Below are positions 35,515 to 42,959 of a DNA stretch of 64,000 nucleotides, piece by piece. The position numbers were made by a program, and so were the translations under genes. The notes beneath the pieces were generated by a model. It did not search any database. It worked only from the letters and a program-made list of their open reading frames with translations, and was not told where the DNA came from. The DNA is from Obesumbacterium proteus (lineage in GTDB: Bacteria > Pseudomonadota > Gammaproteobacteria > Enterobacterales > Enterobacteriaceae). Position 1 is the first letter of the stretch. Each line of letters opens with the position of its first letter. The stretch covers positions 992,001-1,056,000 of the forward strand of contig NZ_CP014608.1 in NCBI RefSeq assembly GCF_001586165.1. The letters run 5' to 3'.

Positions 35515-35549
35515 GCAGCTGCGAGATCGCTTATGGTCGTCGCAGCTGC
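35515..35549 (+). other. Perfect 10-bp stem-loop between damX and dam
   Basis: GCAGCTGCGA (35515-35524) pairs exactly with TCGCAGCTGC (35540-35549), with a 15-base loop and no T-run after it. It lies in the 148-base damX-dam gap and could be an mRNA processing or stability element rather than a terminator. Confidence 0.55.
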
Positions 35550-35640
35550 CAATAAGAACGGTATAAAATGCGCGCTGATGTGCTGTCTAGAACAGTGTTT
35601 GATCCGCCGATTTGAATTGTAAAAGTAGCTTACTGACGGC

Positions 35641-36453
35641 ATGAAGAAAAACCGCGCTTTTTTAAAATGGGCTGGTGGAAAGTATCCACTGGTAGACGAA
35701 ATTCGTCGATATTTGCCTGCCGGAAAGCGGTTGATCGAGCCCTTTGTTGGGGCCGGTTCCGTATTTTTGAATACGGATTATGAGGAATACCTGTTAGCGG
35801 ATATTAACGCTGACCTGATCAATCTGTACAACATCGTTAAAACTCAGCCTGATAACTTTGTTCGTGATGCTAAAGTGATGTTTAGCGGAGAGTTTAATCA
35901 ATCTGAGATGTTTTATGCCCTGCGGTCTGAGTTTAATCAGAGCCAGGATCCGTACCGCAGAGCGGTGTTGTTCCTGTACTTGAACCGACATTGTTATAAC
36001 GGATTATGCCGCTATAACTCTCGTGGTGAATTCAATGTACCGTTTGGTCGCTACAAGAAACCCTATTTCCCTGAAGCTGAATTGTATTGGTTTGCGCAGA
36101 AAGCGCAGAAAGCGACTTTTGTTTGCGAACACTATACACAGTCGATGAGCCAGGCGGTGGATGGAACGGTGGTGTATTGCGATCCGCCTTATGCACCACT
36201 GTCTGCAACTGCGAACTTTACGGCTTATCACACCAACAGCTTCAGCATGACAGATCAATTAAAGCTCGCTGAAGTGGCATCAAACTTATCGTTGCAGCAT
36301 AAAATCCCGGTTCTGATCTCTAATCATGACACCGAGCTGACACGCCACTGGTATGCACAGGCCGATCTGTTTGTTGTGAGCGCACGCCGAACGATTAGCA
36401 GCAAAGTCGGTGGACGTAACAAAGTAGACGAATTGCTGGCGCTGTATTCCTGA
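35641..36453 (+). CDS. dam: DNA adenine methyltransferase Dam
   Basis: Methylates adenine in GATC, guiding mismatch repair and replication timing. The 270 residues (E. coli 278) show the AdoMet-binding WAGGKYPL and FVGAGSVF (motif I, residues 35-42) and catalytic DPPY at 181-184. The target-recognition segment NRHCYNGLCRYNSRGEFNVPFGRYKKPYF is written here as two conserved halves, NRHCYNGLCRYN and FNVPFGRYKKPYF. Confidence 0.97.
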   Translation: MKKNRAFLKWAGGKYPLVDEIRRYLPAGKRLIEPFVGAGSVFLNTDYEEYLLADINADLINLYNIVKTQPDNFVRDAKVMFSGEFNQSEMFYALRSEFNQSQDPYRRAVLFLYLNRHCYNGLCRYNSRGEFNVPFGRYKKPYFPEAELYWFAQKAQKATFVCEHYTQSMSQAVDGTVVYCDPPYAPLSATANFTAYHTNSFSMTDQLKLAEVASNLSLQHKIPVLISNHDTELTRHWYAQADLFVVSARRTISSKVGGRNKVDELLALYS

Positions 36454-36492
36454 AATTTGCACAGTGTCTGAACCGAGCACATGGAGAAACGG

Positions 36493-37170
36493 ATGAAACA
36501 GTATTTAATTGCCCCGTCGATTTTGTCTGCAGACTTTGCCCGTTTGGGGGAAGATACTGCCAAAGTTTTGGCGTCAGGCGCTGACGTTGTTCATTTTGAC
36601 GTAATGGATAATCATTATGTCCCGAATTTAACCATCGGTCCGATGGTGTGTAAGGCACTGCGCGATTACGGTATCACTGCGCCTATTGATGTGCACTTGA
36701 TGGTGAAACCCGTCGACCGCATCATTCCAGACTTCGCTGAGGCAGGCGCTAGCATTATCTCTTTCCATCCTGAAGCCTCTGAGCATGTTGATCGTTCATT
36801 ACAGCTGATTAAATCCTTGGGCTGCAAAGCCGGTTTGGTGTTCAATCCTGCAACATCGCTGAGCTATCTTGAATATGTGATGGATAAAGTGGATGTGATC
36901 CTGCTGATGTCGGTGAATCCCGGCTTCGGTGGTCAGTCGTTTATCCCTGCAACGTTGGATAAACTGCGTCAGGTACGTAAGCTTATCGATGCCAGCGGCC
37001 GCGACATTCGTTTAGAAGTCGACGGCGGTGTGAAGGTCGATAATATTGGCGCCATCGCTGCCGCCGGTGCAGACATGTTTGTTGCTGGCTCCGCGATCTT
37101 TGGTCATCCAGATTACGAACAGATTATCACTCAGATGCGTGGCGAAATTGCCAAGGCGTGTAATGAGTAG
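36493..37170 (+). CDS. rpe: Ribulose-phosphate 3-epimerase Rpe
   Basis: Interconverts D-ribulose 5-phosphate and D-xylulose 5-phosphate; it also processes pentose phosphate from the ula pathway. The 225 residues equal the E. coli length. TIM-barrel motifs are clear: APSILSADFARLGED, HFDVMDNHYVPNLTIGP with metal ligands, HLMV, MSVNPGFGGQSFIP and EVDGGVKVDNI. The ATG at 36493 follows GGAG; the start 4 codons upstream lacks family support. It overlaps gph by 8 bases. Confidence 0.97.
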   Translation: MKQYLIAPSILSADFARLGEDTAKVLASGADVVHFDVMDNHYVPNLTIGPMVCKALRDYGITAPIDVHLMVKPVDRIIPDFAEAGASIISFHPEASEHVDRSLQLIKSLGCKAGLVFNPATSLSYLEYVMDKVDVILLMSVNPGFGGQSFIPATLDKLRQVRKLIDASGRDIRLEVDGGVKVDNIGAIAAAGADMFVAGSAIFGHPDYEQIITQMRGEIAKACNE

Positions 37171-37879
37171 CTCCGGCTCTACCCAGTTCATATCCAAACG
37201 TTTTGAAGGCATTCAGGCGATTGCCTTCGATTTGGATGGCACGCTGGTGGATAGTGCTTCGGGCCTAGCGGCTGCTATGGACAAAGCTATGAAGGAATTA
37301 GGCCTGCCTATTCCTGGACTGGAGCGGGTAAAAAACTGGATCGGAAACGGTGCTGATATGCTGGTGAATCGCGCCTTAGTCTGGGCCGATCAAGAGCCAA
37401 CCGATGCACTGTGTCAGCGTACCCGCGCCGCATTTGATTTTTATTATGCCAGCACGGTTGAAACGGGCAGTCAGCTTTATCCTGAGGTGGCGCAAACGCT
37501 CGCTTCGTTGTCTCAGCATGGTTATTTGCTTGCGCTGATTACCAATAAGCCTACGCCGTTTGTTCGACCATTGTTGATCTCCCTTGGCATCGATAGTTAT
37601 TTCACTCATATCGTGGGTGGTGATGACGTGGTGAAGAAAAAACCCCATCCCGCGCCGTTATATCTGGTACTGGCCAAAACTGGCGTACTGGCGAGTGAAT
37701 TGCTGTTCGTCGGCGATTCTCGTAACGATATTCAGGCCGCGCATGCCGCTGGGTGTCCATCGGTGGGGATGACCTATGGTTATAACTACGGTGAACCCAT
37801 CGAACGCAGTGAGCCAAGCTGTGTGCTAAACCAATTTTCTGACTTGTTGCCCCTGATCGGGCTGCCCCCTTTAAGCTAA
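37163..37879 (+). CDS. gph: Phosphoglycolate phosphatase Gph
   Basis: HAD phosphatase removing 2-phosphoglycolate formed during DNA repair. The 238 residues are a little shorter than E. coli (252), lacking an insertion after TWARQ and the C-terminal tail. Motifs visible: AFDLDGTLVDSA (motif I), ITNKPTPF (II), KKKPHPAPL (III lysine) and FVGDSRNDIQAAHAAG (IV). The start (MSSSGSTQF) lies inside the end of rpe. Confidence 0.95.
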   Translation: MSSSGSTQFISKRFEGIQAIAFDLDGTLVDSASGLAAAMDKAMKELGLPIPGLERVKNWIGNGADMLVNRALVWADQEPTDALCQRTRAAFDFYYASTVETGSQLYPEVAQTLASLSQHGYLLALITNKPTPFVRPLLISLGIDSYFTHIVGGDDVVKKKPHPAPLYLVLAKTGVLASELLFVGDSRNDIQAAHAAGCPSVGMTYGYNYGEPIERSEPSCVLNQFSDLLPLIGLPPLS

Positions 37880-37898
37880 GACGTATAGGAACTGTGAC

Positions 37899-38903
37899 AT
37901 GAGTAAGCCCATCGTTTTCAGTGGCGCACAGCCATCTGGTGAACTGACCATTGGTAACTACATGGGTGCTTTGCGCCAGTGGGTGCAGATGCAAGATGAA
38001 TACGACTGCATTTATTGCATCGTTGACCAGCACGCTATCACCGTGCGTCAGGATGCTCAGCAGCTGCGTAAAGCGACTTTGGATACGCTGGCGTTGTATT
38101 TAGCCTGCGGTATTGATCCAGAGAAAAGCACTATCTTTGTTCAGTCTCATGTTCCTGAACATGCTCAGCTTGGCTGGGTGCTTAACTGCTACACCTATTT
38201 CGGTGAGCTGAGCCGTATGACGCAGTTCAAAGATAAATCGGCACGCTATGCTGAAAATATCAATGCGGGTTTGTTCGATTATCCTGTGCTGATGGCGGCG
38301 GATATCTTGCTGTATCAAACGACTCAGGTACCGGTGGGCGAAGATCAGAAACAGCATCTGGAACTGAGCCGCGATGTGGCAGCACGTTTCAACGCACTTT
38401 ATGGTGATATCTTTAAAGTGCCAGAGCCGTTTATTCCTAAGTCTGGTGCTCGCGTGATGTCTTTATTAGAGCCGACCAAAAAGATGTCCAAATCTGATGA
38501 TAACCGTAATAACGTTATCGGCTTATTGGAAGATCCTAAGTCTGTTGTTAAGAAGATCAAACGTGCGGTCACCGATTCTGATGAGCCAGCAGTAGTGCGT
38601 TATGACGTCGTGAATAAGGCCGGTGTTTCCAACCTGCTGGATATTCTGGCTGGCGTAACGGGTAAAACTATCCCAGAACTCGAACAAGAGTTTGAAGGTA
38701 AGATGTACGGCCATTTAAAAGGTGCCGTTGCCGATGCAGTTTCTGGAATGCTGACAGAACTACAGGAGCGTTATAACCGTTTCCGTAATGATGAAGCTTT
38801 CTTGCAACAGGTCATGCGTGACGGTGCTCAGAAAGCGCGTGCGCGTGCACAAGACACGGTGAAGAAAGTCTATGATGCTATTGGCTTTGTTGCTCAGCCA
38901 TAA
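37899..38903 (+). CDS. trpS: Tryptophanyl-tRNA synthetase TrpS
   Basis: Class I synthetase charging tRNA-Trp. The 334 residues (E. coli 334) contain the HIGH-equivalent PSGELTIGNYMG near 11-22 and the KMSKS loop (TKKMSKSDDN) near 195. The substrate-binding DADILLYQTTQVPVGEDQKQH-type region is seen as ADILLYQTTQVPVGEDQ. It starts 20 bases after gph. Confidence 0.98.
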   Translation: MSKPIVFSGAQPSGELTIGNYMGALRQWVQMQDEYDCIYCIVDQHAITVRQDAQQLRKATLDTLALYLACGIDPEKSTIFVQSHVPEHAQLGWVLNCYTYFGELSRMTQFKDKSARYAENINAGLFDYPVLMAADILLYQTTQVPVGEDQKQHLELSRDVAARFNALYGDIFKVPEPFIPKSGARVMSLLEPTKKMSKSDDNRNNVIGLLEDPKSVVKKIKRAVTDSDEPAVVRYDVVNKAGVSNLLDILAGVTGKTIPELEQEFEGKMYGHLKGAVADAVSGMLTELQERYNRFRNDEAFLQQVMRDGAQKARARAQDTVKKVYDAIGFVAQP

Positions 38904-38925
38904 TATCTAACGCTTAGTCGTAATC

Positions 38926-38955
38926 AAAAACCCGCTTATTGATGGCGGGTTTTTT
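38926..38955 (+). terminator. Terminator downstream of trpS
   Basis: AAAAACCCGC and GGCGGGTTTTTT form a strong stem with an 8-base loop, ending in TTTTTTG. It lies 22 bases after the trpS stop and closes the aroK-to-trpS cluster. Confidence 0.9.
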
Positions 38956-39159
38956 GTTTCTAATAACCCCATGAGTTTTCTATTTATTGAAATGTGAATT
39001 TATAATATTAAGAAATTTATGCTTGTTTGTTCGGGGAAATAAGAAAGGAAATAAACTATAACGATAGATGGCGTAGCTTAATATTATTTATGCTCATCAG
39101 TAATAAACTGGCAAGCATAAATAGGTTAATTTCTGATATGTTCATTCAACCAAATAATT

Positions 39160-39333
39160 CTATGGTTGTTTCTCCACAGGGCCACAGCCGCCGATCATTT
39201 TAGAAATAGAAAGAGCAGGGGTGAACCAATAGTCATAGCTACAGTTTTTTGCTTTGTTATCAATGTGTCCGCTGCATGCGGTCAGTGTTGAAAGAACTGC
39301 GGCGACAATGGCAATTTTAATCAGGTTGTTCAT
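39160..39333 (-). CDS. yhfL: Small lipoprotein YhfL
   Basis: A 57-codon lipoprotein of unknown function. The frame starts at 39333 (ATGAACAACCTGATTAAA) with AAGGAA upstream. It has a signal segment (IKIAIVAAVLSTLTAC) with lipobox LTAC and Cys20, then NCSYDYWFTPALSISKMIGG and CGPVEKQP with two further cysteines. The pattern strongly resembles E. coli YhfL, which lies near cysG and trpS, so synteny agrees. Serine after Cys20 suggests sorting to the outer membrane. Confidence 0.85.
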   Translation of the reverse strand: MNNLIKIAIVAAVLSTLTACSGHIDNKAKNCSYDYWFTPALSISKMIGGCGPVEKQP

Positions 39334-39575
39334 TAGATATTCCTTATCTTAAATGCGTATTGATAGTTTTTAAATATATTCCACTTGGATGAAAATTATA
39401 AATATAAACTAGGCTGTAAAATAGAACGGCTGCACTATAAGTTATAAAAAATATACTGACAAGTTAATTGGCTATTTAATTACTCTATAAGTAATGAAAG
39501 CTTATTTAAGCAAAGTTAAACTGTTATGAATATGATGCTGTTTATAGATTGGTATGTGCTGATTAGCCTAAAATT

Positions 39576-39609
39576 AATATATCCTCCTAAATATAAAGGA
39601 GGATATATT
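39576..39609. terminator. Hairpin downstream of the TpsB gene
   Basis: AATATATCCTCCT and AGGAGGATATATT form a 13-bp stem with an 8-base loop. It lies 48 bases past the transporter stop. On the minus strand the run after the stem is AATTTTAGG, so termination strength is uncertain. The rest of 39334-39656 is AT-rich without a gene. Confidence 0.6.
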
Positions 39610-39656
39610 TTTAGTGAGTCTAAAGTAATTATTTTAATTTTGGCTATCAATAGCGT

Positions 39657-41378
39657 TTAGTCATTTCTGAAGTTATAGGTAAAGGTGGCGCTAAAACGCC
39701 AATCTCGACGATTGCTATCGCTGGGGAGGTCAGCAATCGGACGTGCGCCTTCAAAGGTCAATGAGTAATGCTTGTTATCACCCAACATAACACCAACGGC
39801 ATAGGAGGCAAGGTTCTGAGTGGGCAGGCCGCTTTGGTTAAACTGGGTATGTGCCGTATCCATCAACACATAAGGTTGCACGGTCTTTAGCCATTCTCCC
39901 TGTTCTCTATTATGCAGATAGCGCATTTCTATTTGTCCCCCATAGCCATAATCGCCGCTGGCTTCGCCATCTGGATAGCCTCGGCCATAGCGCTGTGCAC
40001 CAAATGAGACTCGCTCTGGTTCAGGTAGCGTGTTATCGGTCCAATCACCTTCAAGCGAAGTGCTTAAGCGCCACTTTTTATCAAACAGATAAGCCGCTTC
40101 TCCATTCCATCTATAGCTCGTAAATGATAGGTCTGCGGGGGAATTGGTATTGGTTGCGCCGAAGTCGTTAATGCCTTGCCGTATACCAAATCGCGTACTC
40201 CAATAGGACTGGGTATATTCACGATAGCCGTTGAGAGAAAATTCTGCCGCTGGATAGCGTGTATGGAAATTGGCATCGGGCAAGGCAGCCTGCTGGGTCG
40301 CATTTCTGACCCGCAGTTTGTAGTCGTAGCGTTTGTCGAGATAGTCGAGTTCACCATTCACGGTCCATTGCTGCTGACGAGTTAGCATCAATGGATAACT
40401 GAATGCGACGCCTCCGTTGTACTGCGTCTGTTTCTCTTTAGCATCAAGAGAAACACCGTTGCTTGTTGTAAGAAGCGTGGTGTAATCGTCAGGATTTTGT
40501 TGAACAAAGCTCCCTTTGAGCTGCATAAGCAGCCCGCTGTCGTTGACATATTGCTGATAGTTCAACCCTAGCAGGCTTTTGCGTGTGCTTTTATCGAGTG
40601 GGACTAATGTCGAAACGGCAAGCTGTTCGCCATAGTTGCTAAATCCGCTGAACGTGGCGTTCACGAAAGCGAGGCTTTCGCCTTTACGTGAGTCGAATGT
40701 GGTATTGACATCCCAGTTGCGTGGGTGCTTCGCGTCGACAACCATTTCTGCTGCGCCAAAGATATTATTGGGCGGCGCGGCGCTGGCGGTGACTTTGGTA
40801 TCAGGGGTTTTCGACATCAAAATGCTATAGCGCTCAAAGGTTTTCTGTGTGAGCGGCTTCTCTTCCATGATGCGTTTTGACAGTTTTGTCAGCCAGCCGC
40901 CAACGGCCGCGTTATCGCTTTGAATTCTTGTATTAGCAATATAGCCTTCGACCAGACCAACCTGCACGTTACCGTTGTGAAAATTATCAGCGGGAAGATA
41001 GGCATAGGAAAGAACATAGCCGTCTTTTTGATATCTCTGGGTTATGGTGTTGGTGATGGAGATAAGTGTGCTCAAAGGCACTTTCTGACCAATAACCCCG
41101 GTATAAGGCTGAATCAATTCCTGTAACGGATAGCGGGTTCCACCAATAAAAACGATATGCCTCACATCAATCAGCGTATTCGGTGTGAGCGTAGGGATGT
41201 TGTTTGAAGGGGAGGAGACTTTGGGAACATCGACCTTTGAAGGCTGAGGGAGCGGTTTTCCTGCCTGAGTTGCTAGTTTTGTTGGATTATTAGGATCGAT
41301 AAAAGCAGGAAGTATTTCCGCAAAGCTGCTGCCAATCGTCATACCAGAGAGTACAACGGCCAGAGTTTTTAATTTCAT
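39657..41378 (-). CDS. TpsB/ShlB/FhaC-family outer-membrane transporter
   Basis: Two-partner-secretion type outer-membrane pore of 573 residues. It starts with a signal peptide (LKTLAVVLSGMTIGSSFA), then a Pro-rich linker (about 20-65), a first POTRA domain (RHIVFIGGTRYPLQELIQPY to GNVQVGLVEGYI, about 70-145), a second POTRA (about 146-215), and an FhaC-type barrel with the loop-6 hallmark YGRGYPDGEASGDYG near residue 470 and a terminal strand FSATFTYNF. The start at 41378 has AAGGAAC before it. It follows the lipoprotein gene by 104 bases; no TpsA adhesin lies nearby. Confidence 0.88.
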   Translation of the reverse strand: MKLKTLAVVLSGMTIGSSFAEILPAFIDPNNPTKLATQAGKPLPQPSKVDVPKVSSPSNNIPTLTPNTLIDVRHIVFIGGTRYPLQELIQPYTGVIGQKVPLSTLISITNTITQRYQKDGYVLSYAYLPADNFHNGNVQVGLVEGYIANTRIQSDNAAVGGWLTKLSKRIMEEKPLTQKTFERYSILMSKTPDTKVTASAAPPNNIFGAAEMVVDAKHPRNWDVNTTFDSRKGESLAFVNATFSGFSNYGEQLAVSTLVPLDKSTRKSLLGLNYQQYVNDSGLLMQLKGSFVQQNPDDYTTLLTTSNGVSLDAKEKQTQYNGGVAFSYPLMLTRQQQWTVNGELDYLDKRYDYKLRVRNATQQAALPDANFHTRYPAAEFSLNGYREYTQSYWSTRFGIRQGINDFGATNTNSPADLSFTSYRWNGEAAYLFDKKWRLSTSLEGDWTDNTLPEPERVSFGAQRYGRGYPDGEASGDYGYGGQIEMRYLHNREQGEWLKTVQPYVLMDTAHTQFNQSGLPTQNLASYAVGVMLGDNKHYSLTFEGARPIADLPSDSNRRDWRFSATFTYNFRND

Positions 41379-41425
41379 AGCGGGTTCCTTATGAAGAAAA
41401 ATCAAAGAAACTCAACGAGCAAATT

Positions 41426-41466
41426 GGCGATCCCGGACCGCTTGGCAATAAACCTACGGGATCGCC
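41426..41466 (-). other. Intercistronic stem-loop between lipoprotein and TpsB genes
   Basis: GGCGATCCCG and CGGGATCGCC pair over 10 bases around about 21 bases of loop. Read on the minus strand it lies 17 bases after the lipoprotein stop and 48 bases before the transporter start, followed by AATTTGC rather than T residues. It could cap the upstream message and set more lipoprotein than pore. Confidence 0.55.
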
Positions 41467-41482
41467 ATAATAACTTGATATG

Positions 41483-42736
41483 TTATTTATTCTTAGGTGT
41501 GAGTAATCCAGAGACTCCACCCAATAACCCACTAGAGCCGTTATTGCTTGTTGCACCAGAGGCTCCGGTTGTCGAAACCCCAACCCCAGCCCCAGTGACG
41601 CTCGTTACTCCAGAGGTTATACCGCTTACCGTGGTGATTAATCCGCCACCTAAGCCAGCACTGCCAGCAGGCGTTGTCGCTGAAACTCCAGCGCCTAAAC
41701 CTGCCGTGATCGAACCAAGGCCACCAGCGCTACTGCCAGAGGTCGTTGGCTTCACTAACCCACCGCTATCGGTCACCGCATTACCCACGCTTGTTACTGC
41801 TTGGCCAGCACCATTTAAGGCAGGGACACTGGTGCTCAGCTGTGAGCCAGCGCCGCTGACACCGTTTCCAACGCTGGTAAGGAGCCCATTCACCGGTGTG
41901 CCAAGTCCAGTGGCTCCGCCAACGGTCTGCGTTACGGTTTGAGTCTGAGAAAGTACAGGATTTACCACGCTAGTTACGCCGGTAGTTGTGCCGGAAAGGG
42001 CTCCCGTTTGTACGCTGGTCGTCAACCCGTTACTGACATTGGTGACAAGACCTCCGGTTCCGCTTACTAAGCCACCTGCGGTTTGTGTCACACCATTGAG
42101 CGGTGTGTTACCACCTAATGCACTGACATTGTTGCCAATGCCTGTGACACCTGATCCGACGTTACCGGTAGCTTTCGTGACACCAGCGACGGTTGTCCCT
42201 AATCCGTTGGCATTTGAACTGTTACCGAGCCCGTTTTGTAAACCAGAACCAATATTAGAGACAGCGCCGCCGCCGGTGCTGGTGACTATCTGCACCGTAG
42301 ATGTCACTGGGTTATTGGCGGGCAGAGGAAGCTGAGTACCCAGCGAACTAATCTGGCTACCTACGCCGTTGAGAGCACCGCCAGTATCTTTGATAATATT
42401 AGCCGCTGCCGTTTGTGAGGATGAACCTCCGCCGGTTCCACCACCAGAACCTCCGCCGGTTCCGCCACCAGAGCCTCCGCCGGTTCCGCCACCAGAGCCC
42501 CCGCCGGTTCCGCCACCAGAGCCCCCGCCGGTTCCACCACCAGAGCCCCCGCCGGTTCCACCACCAGAGCCTCCGCCGGTTCCGCCACCATCAGACCCAC
42601 CGCCAACGGTGCCGGGAGAACCATTTTTTGCCGTATTGTGCGAGCCACCGCCGCCGCCACTACAGGCAGCAAGCGACAGCGCTAAAATTATTGCCACCCC
42701 AATGGTACTTAGGCGGCCAAAAGTTTTCTGGCTCAT
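41483..42736 (-). CDS. Gly/Ser/Thr-rich repeat lipoprotein, probable TpsB substrate
   Basis: A 417-residue predicted lipoprotein: signal segment STIGVAIILALSLAAC with lipobox LAAC, Cys25 and Ser at +2 (outer-membrane sorting). Residues 50-105 are seven exact GGGTGGGS repeats. The rest is degenerate LxGVTxxVGGLxxG-like repeat, close to what databases call bacterial collagen-like middle regions (recalled, not searched). After Cys25 I see no Phe, Tyr, Trp, Met, Arg or Glu. It lacks a TPS secretion domain, yet directly precedes a TpsB gene. Surface display by that pore is inference. Confidence 0.8.
   Translation of the reverse strand: MSQKTFGRLSTIGVAIILALSLAACSGGGGGSHNTAKNGSPGTVGGGSDGGGTGGGSGGGTGGGSGGGTGGGSGGGTGGGSGGGTGGGSGGGTGGGSGGGTGGGSSSQTAAANIIKDTGGALNGVGSQISSLGTQLPLPANNPVTSTVQIVTSTGGGAVSNIGSGLQNGLGNSSNANGLGTTVAGVTKATGNVGSGVTGIGNNVSALGGNTPLNGVTQTAGGLVSGTGGLVTNVSNGLTTSVQTGALSGTTTGVTSVVNPVLSQTQTVTQTVGGATGLGTPVNGLLTSVGNGVSGAGSQLSTSVPALNGAGQAVTSVGNAVTDSGGLVKPTTSGSSAGGLGSITAGLGAGVSATTPAGSAGLGGGLITTVSGITSGVTSVTGAGVGVSTTGASGATSNNGSSGLLGGVSGLLTPKNK
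42422..42589 (-). repeat. 24-bp tandem repeat, seven copies, in the lipoprotein gene
   Basis: Seven adjacent 24-base units, each encoding GGGTGGGS, with a few synonymous third-base changes between units. The unit length is a multiple of three, so copy changes would alter protein length without shifting frame. Confidence 0.93.
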
Positions 42737-42959
42737 AGGATGACTCCGCAGATGAAAACGCCAAAGCGGCGTAATTCAAGTGTAAGAGTTAGAATTATCC
42801 TACGCCATGTGAAGGAATCCTTTATTTTCTTCTGTGATGAATAATATGAATTTTTAGTTTTTAATTGATGTGAAGCCTTGAGCTTGCTGCTCTCAAGGCT
42901 TTATTTGGATGCGGGGTTTTGCGGAGGTATTAATCCAATTATCTGACAATAATTAAGAT

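Noticed and set aside
41391..41942. Plus-strand 183-residue Pro-rich frame opposite the lipoprotein gene
   Set aside because: Low-complexity antisense shadow of the Gly/Thr/Val-rich coding strand.
42369..42743. Plus-strand frame with (PPPVPPPE)n repeats opposite the lipoprotein gene
   Set aside because: It is the mirror of the GGGTGGGS repeat; no ribosome site or signal, and the minus-strand frame has a clear lipobox.
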